NCBI GenBank assembly: GCA_964425195.1
Contig: CAYRLG010000006.1
Span: 62,001 to 126,000 of the forward strand
Source of the DNA: Desulfamplus sp964425195
Lineage (GTDB): Bacteria; Desulfobacterota; Desulfobacteria; Desulfobacterales; Desulfobacteraceae
Reading direction: 5' to 3'
Length of the DNA: 64,000 nt
Positions 61,323-64,000 of the stretch are shown piece after piece. The notes beneath the pieces are model-generated. The model had not been told where the DNA came from. It saw only the letters and a list, made by a program, of their open reading frames with translations, and made no database searches. Within the stretch, counting starts at the first letter, position 1. Every line of letters begins with the position of its first letter. Made by a program: the position numbers and the translations under genes.

Positions 61323-62435
61323 TTAATTAATCCCAGTAATAGATGATATAGTGACCAAATCCCCATCTACTCCAGCCACAAGATATTGTGAGCCATTAAT
61401 ATATTTGATTCCACTTACTTCTCCTGATTCTTCAACTTTGGCTTTACCTGATTCTGATGTAACAGTGTATGAGTATATTCCGTCTGCTACAGGATTGCCA
61501 GAACTGTCTGTACCATTCCAATTGATAACATTCTCACCAGTAACTGTATTGTCGGCAGAAAGATTAAAACTGTTAACCACATTACCTTTTGAATCAAAAA
61601 TTTCTATTATCACATTCTCTTGACTCTCCAAATTAAATTTAATGTTGCTACCAGAGATCTTTTCACCTTCAACCGCAAAAACATGACCTGAATATGAGAT
61701 ATCTTTACCAAGATAATCAAGAGCTGTCATTGAATTGTCTATATCTGTCTTGCCAGAAGCAACTTTTACAACAGCATCAGGGCTTAGAAGCACACCACCA
61801 ATATCAAGATATGCTTTACCATTTTGATATGAAATCCCTTCCACTTTGCCAGTTATAGTTGTAGGAAGTGCTGTATAACCAGACCCTCTGTTAGCAAGTA
61901 CCTGATAGGTGTATGAACCATCTGCAACAACATTGCCACCATTATCAGTTCCATCCCAATTAAGAGTATACTCCCCAGGTGTTTGCTGTCCGGGATATAT
62001 CGTTTTTACAACATGCCCCTCAGAGTTGGATATTGTCACCATAACTTCTGCCTGATTGGCAAGAGTGTAATAGCCACCTGATGGAGTTCCTGCGCTTACC
62101 TCCATAGAATTTGCATTACCTGTAACCTCCTTACCAATAAAAGCAGTGGCATCAGTTTCAGAGCTCTTTGCAAACGCATCTGCCATAGATTGAATCGATT
62201 TATTTACATTAATCAACTGCTCAAGAGAAGAGAACTGTGCAAGTTGGGCAGAAAAATCACTTCCCTCCATAGGATTTAGAGGGTCTTGATTTTGAAGTTG
62301 GGCAACAAGCATCTTAAGAAATGCCTCTCGTCCTAAATAGTCCTCTTCAGCCTTTTTTTCTGTGTCACTACTTTTATAAGAGCTGGCAAGCTTTGCAAGA
62401 CTGCTATTACCACCTGCTGCATCAACCGTTGTCAT
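61323..62435 (-). CDS. flgD: Flagellar hook capping protein FlgD, duplicated Ig module
   Basis: A 370-residue FlgD. The N-terminal capping region has FLKMLVAQLQNQDPLNPM. After it come two tandem FlgD-type Ig-like modules, each with a WDGTD/WNGTD-type turn (VADGSYTYQV and VADGIYSYTV) and a following YxNGxxYL strand. One module is usual, so the protein is longer than the family norm of about 220-250. It directs hook polymerisation with flgE. Confidence 0.93.
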   Translation of the reverse strand: MTTVDAAGGNSSLAKLASSYKSSDTEKKAEEDYLGREAFLKMLVAQLQNQDPLNPMEGSDFSAQLAQFSSLEQLINVNKSIQSMADAFAKSSETDATAFIGKEVTGNANSMEVSAGTPSGGYYTLANQAEVMVTISNSEGHVVKTIYPGQQTPGEYTLNWDGTDNGGNVVADGSYTYQVLANRGSGYTALPTTITGKVEGISYQNGKAYLDIGGVLLSPDAVVKVASGKTDIDNSMTALDYLGKDISYSGHVFAVEGEKISGSNIKFNLESQENVIIEIFDSKGNVVNSFNLSADNTVTGENVINWNGTDSSGNPVADGIYSYTVTSESGKAKVEESGEVSGIKYINGSQYLVAGVDGDLVTISSITGIN

Positions 62436-62459
62436 ATCGTTTTCTCCTCTTTATTTTTA

Positions 62460-64000
62460 TCAAGCTACAAAATGGAGATTACCATCTTCGTTCTTAAAAA
62501 TATTATTAACTCCTGTTCCTTCTATATCACCTGTAGATATAGAACTATTTTGAATTGATGAACCACGATTACGTCCTGAATCTGATCCATTTTGAGATTG
62601 TTGACCTGAGTTTGCCATTGATTGTTTAAAATCGCTGCCCATATCTACATCAAAACTCTCAATATTAATTCCACTATTAGCAAGTGATGCTTTAAGTTCG
62701 TTCACATTAGCCGTTAGAAGATCTTTTGCAGCTTGATTTTCAGTCACAACACTTACCCTTAGTGTATCACCTTGTGTTTCTATTGTCATAAATATGCGTC
62801 CAAGCTCGGCAGGTCTAAGTTGTAGCCGTATCTCGTTTTCCCCATTAGTTATAGCTCTGTTAATACTTCTGATCACCTGATTAGTCACGTAAGATGGAAG
62901 TGATGAAGCAGACTTTCCTCCTGTTGTAATATTCAGAGAACTACCTTTGGTATCACTTTGATTTGAAAAACTACCATCTGATAACTGATTTGAATCAAGA
63001 CTGTTTATAGATTCTTTTTTTTCTACTCCTGAGATTATTGAATTAAACTCATTTTCATTATGAGTTGTTCTACTATTATACAATCCATTTTTTTTTGAGT
63101 TAAACACTTCACTATTGCTTAGTATATTAATAGTTTCAGCTACTACATCACTATTTTGTGTGCCAGTTAAGGTTGATGTTCCAGAACTTTTCGATACCTC
63201 ATCAAAAGAAGAGATATTGTTATATACTCCAGATAGAATTTTATTTTTCTGCTCTTTCTCTATCTCTTCGATATTAGTTATTTTTTTTTGATTGATCTCT
63301 TCAAGAAGATCAGACGAAATTTTTGAGTTCGTTTTATTAGTTTGAGCTATCTTTGGATCCTCTACGATATCATTAGCAGTGTCATCTGGCTTTAAAGATG
63401 TGCCAGCACCATCAATTTTGCTTTTTAGAACTATACCAAGAGAGGATAATAGCTCTTTTATATCACTCTGCTTTGCAGATATTGACTCTTCACTCTGTGT
63501 TAATACAGGGGCGGTACTATTAGAGGATGTAGCGAGAGTTGATACTTTTTCTGCTAATTTTGTGCTATTTTCATCACTACTTATTTGATCTATTTCGGTT
63601 ACAATCTCCTCATTAGTCCTGCTTTTTACAACTATACCAAGAGAGGATAATAGCTCTTTTATATCACTCTGCTTTGCAGATATTGACTCTTCACTCTGTG
63701 TTAATACAGGGGCGGTACTATTAGAGGATGTAGCGAGAGTTGATACTTTTTCTGCTAATTTTGTGCTATTTTCATCACTACTTATTTGATCTATTTCGGT
63801 TACAATCTCCTCATTAGTCTTGTTTTTCACAACTATACCAAGTGATGTCAATAACTCCTTTAAATCCTTGTCACCGCTTTTTGCAAACTCTGATAGTTTA
63901 TTCTCTATAGATGTATTATCTAAATATTGTTCGCTATTAGGAACTTCTGATAAGTTCATTAGCAGTTGATGATTAGTACTTTTTAAAGTGCGATAGCGAA
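62460..64000 (-). CDS. fliK: Flagellar hook-length control protein FliK, probably partial
   Basis: A FliK with its conserved C-terminal domain (RLQLRPAELGRIFMTIETQG) and a long Ser/Asn/Glu-rich N-terminal ruler region. Residues about 35-168 hold two nearly identical 67-residue repeats (ELLSSLGIVVK then NEEIVTEIDQISSDENSTKL), with a partial third. An ATG exists at 63959, but it has no ribosome site and the frame stays open to the window edge, so the true start may lie outside. It measures hook length and switches export. Confidence 0.9.
   Translation of the reverse strand, partial: RYRTLKSTNHQLLMNLSEVPNSEQYLDNTSIENKLSEFAKSGDKDLKELLTSLGIVVKNKTNEEIVTEIDQISSDENSTKLAEKVSTLATSSNSTAPVLTQSEESISAKQSDIKELLSSLGIVVKSRTNEEIVTEIDQISSDENSTKLAEKVSTLATSSNSTAPVLTQSEESISAKQSDIKELLSSLGIVLKSKIDGAGTSLKPDDTANDIVEDPKIAQTNKTNSKISSDLLEEINQKKITNIEEIEKEQKNKILSGVYNNISSFDEVSKSSGTSTLTGTQNSDVVAETINILSNSEVFNSKKNGLYNSRTTHNENEFNSIISGVEKKESINSLDSNQLSDGSFSNQSDTKGSSLNITTGGKSASSLPSYVTNQVIRSINRAITNGENEIRLQLRPAELGRIFMTIETQGDTLRVSVVTENQAAKDLLTANVNELKASLANSGINIESFDVDMGSDFKQSMANSGQQSQNGSDSGRNRGSSIQNSSISTGDIEGTGVNNIFKNEDGNLHFVA
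63430..63831. repeat. 201-bp tandem direct repeat within fliK
   Basis: Two adjacent 201-base units (63430-63630 and 63631-63831) that are near-identical over their length, plus the start of a third unit at 63832. The unit is 67 codons, so copy-number change keeps the frame. Confidence 0.9.

Overview
The window is AT-rich bacterial chromosome from what looks like a Desulfobacterota (deltaproteobacterial) anaerobe, most likely a flagellated, Gram-negative sulfate reducer. The evidence is the siroheme-dependent heme pathway (ahbC-hemB-ahbD), a complete LPS/Kdo block beside rpoN, a non-pyrrolysine MttB-type methyltransferase, a DsrE-family gene that appears to use selenocysteine, and a flagellar hook and C-ring cluster. 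The species cannot be fixed from sequence reading alone.

Layout. 0-6 kb: Spo0M-like protein, MttB-family methyltransferase, Cys/Met-metabolism PLP enzyme, a receiver-PAS-histidine kinase and a diverged AroE-like dehydrogenase. 6.5-12.7 kb: single-domain response regulator, then a BatB/BatA/DUF4381/DUF58 set, with a TetR regulator and the partner MoxR ATPase on the other strand. 12.7-19.7 kb: acetate kinase, then a tightly coupled operon (ClpX-like unfoldase, ahbC, hemB, ahbD) and a small Cys-rich protein. 19.8-28.5 kb: tRNA-Leu(GAG), secG, tpiA, PTS-like EIIA, rapZ, ptsN, hpf, rpoN, lptB, lptA, lptC, kdsC, kdsA. 28.6-41 kb: FkbH-like protein, an orphan ParA with a coiled-coil neighbour, and recD, recB, recC. 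41-44.6 kb: zinc ABC transporter and a zinc-finger-less DksA paralogue.

44.57-50.03 kb is an integron cassette array without an integrase. Four attC-like sites lie on the minus strand behind a methyltransferase, a DUF4143-type ATPase, a small membrane protein and a PD-(D/E)XK nuclease. Upstream is a TIR-domain (CAP12-like) gene preceded by four inverted repeats spaced about 42 bp apart, and then a degenerate attC remnant. 50.1-55.8 kb: comF, an apparent DsrE-family selenoprotein gene with an in-frame UGA and a SECIS-like hairpin, a dynamin-like GTPase, yqgE and manC. 55.9-64 kb: fliP, fliO, fliN, fliM, fliL, flgE, flgD and fliK (fliK runs to the window edge).

The main points for follow-up are the selenoprotein that looks like a truncated gene, the cassette array with probable defence cargo and a phased operator array, the ClpX-like protein coupled to heme genes, the AroE-like protein lacking its catalytic Asp, and the Cys-poor DksA next to zinc uptake genes.
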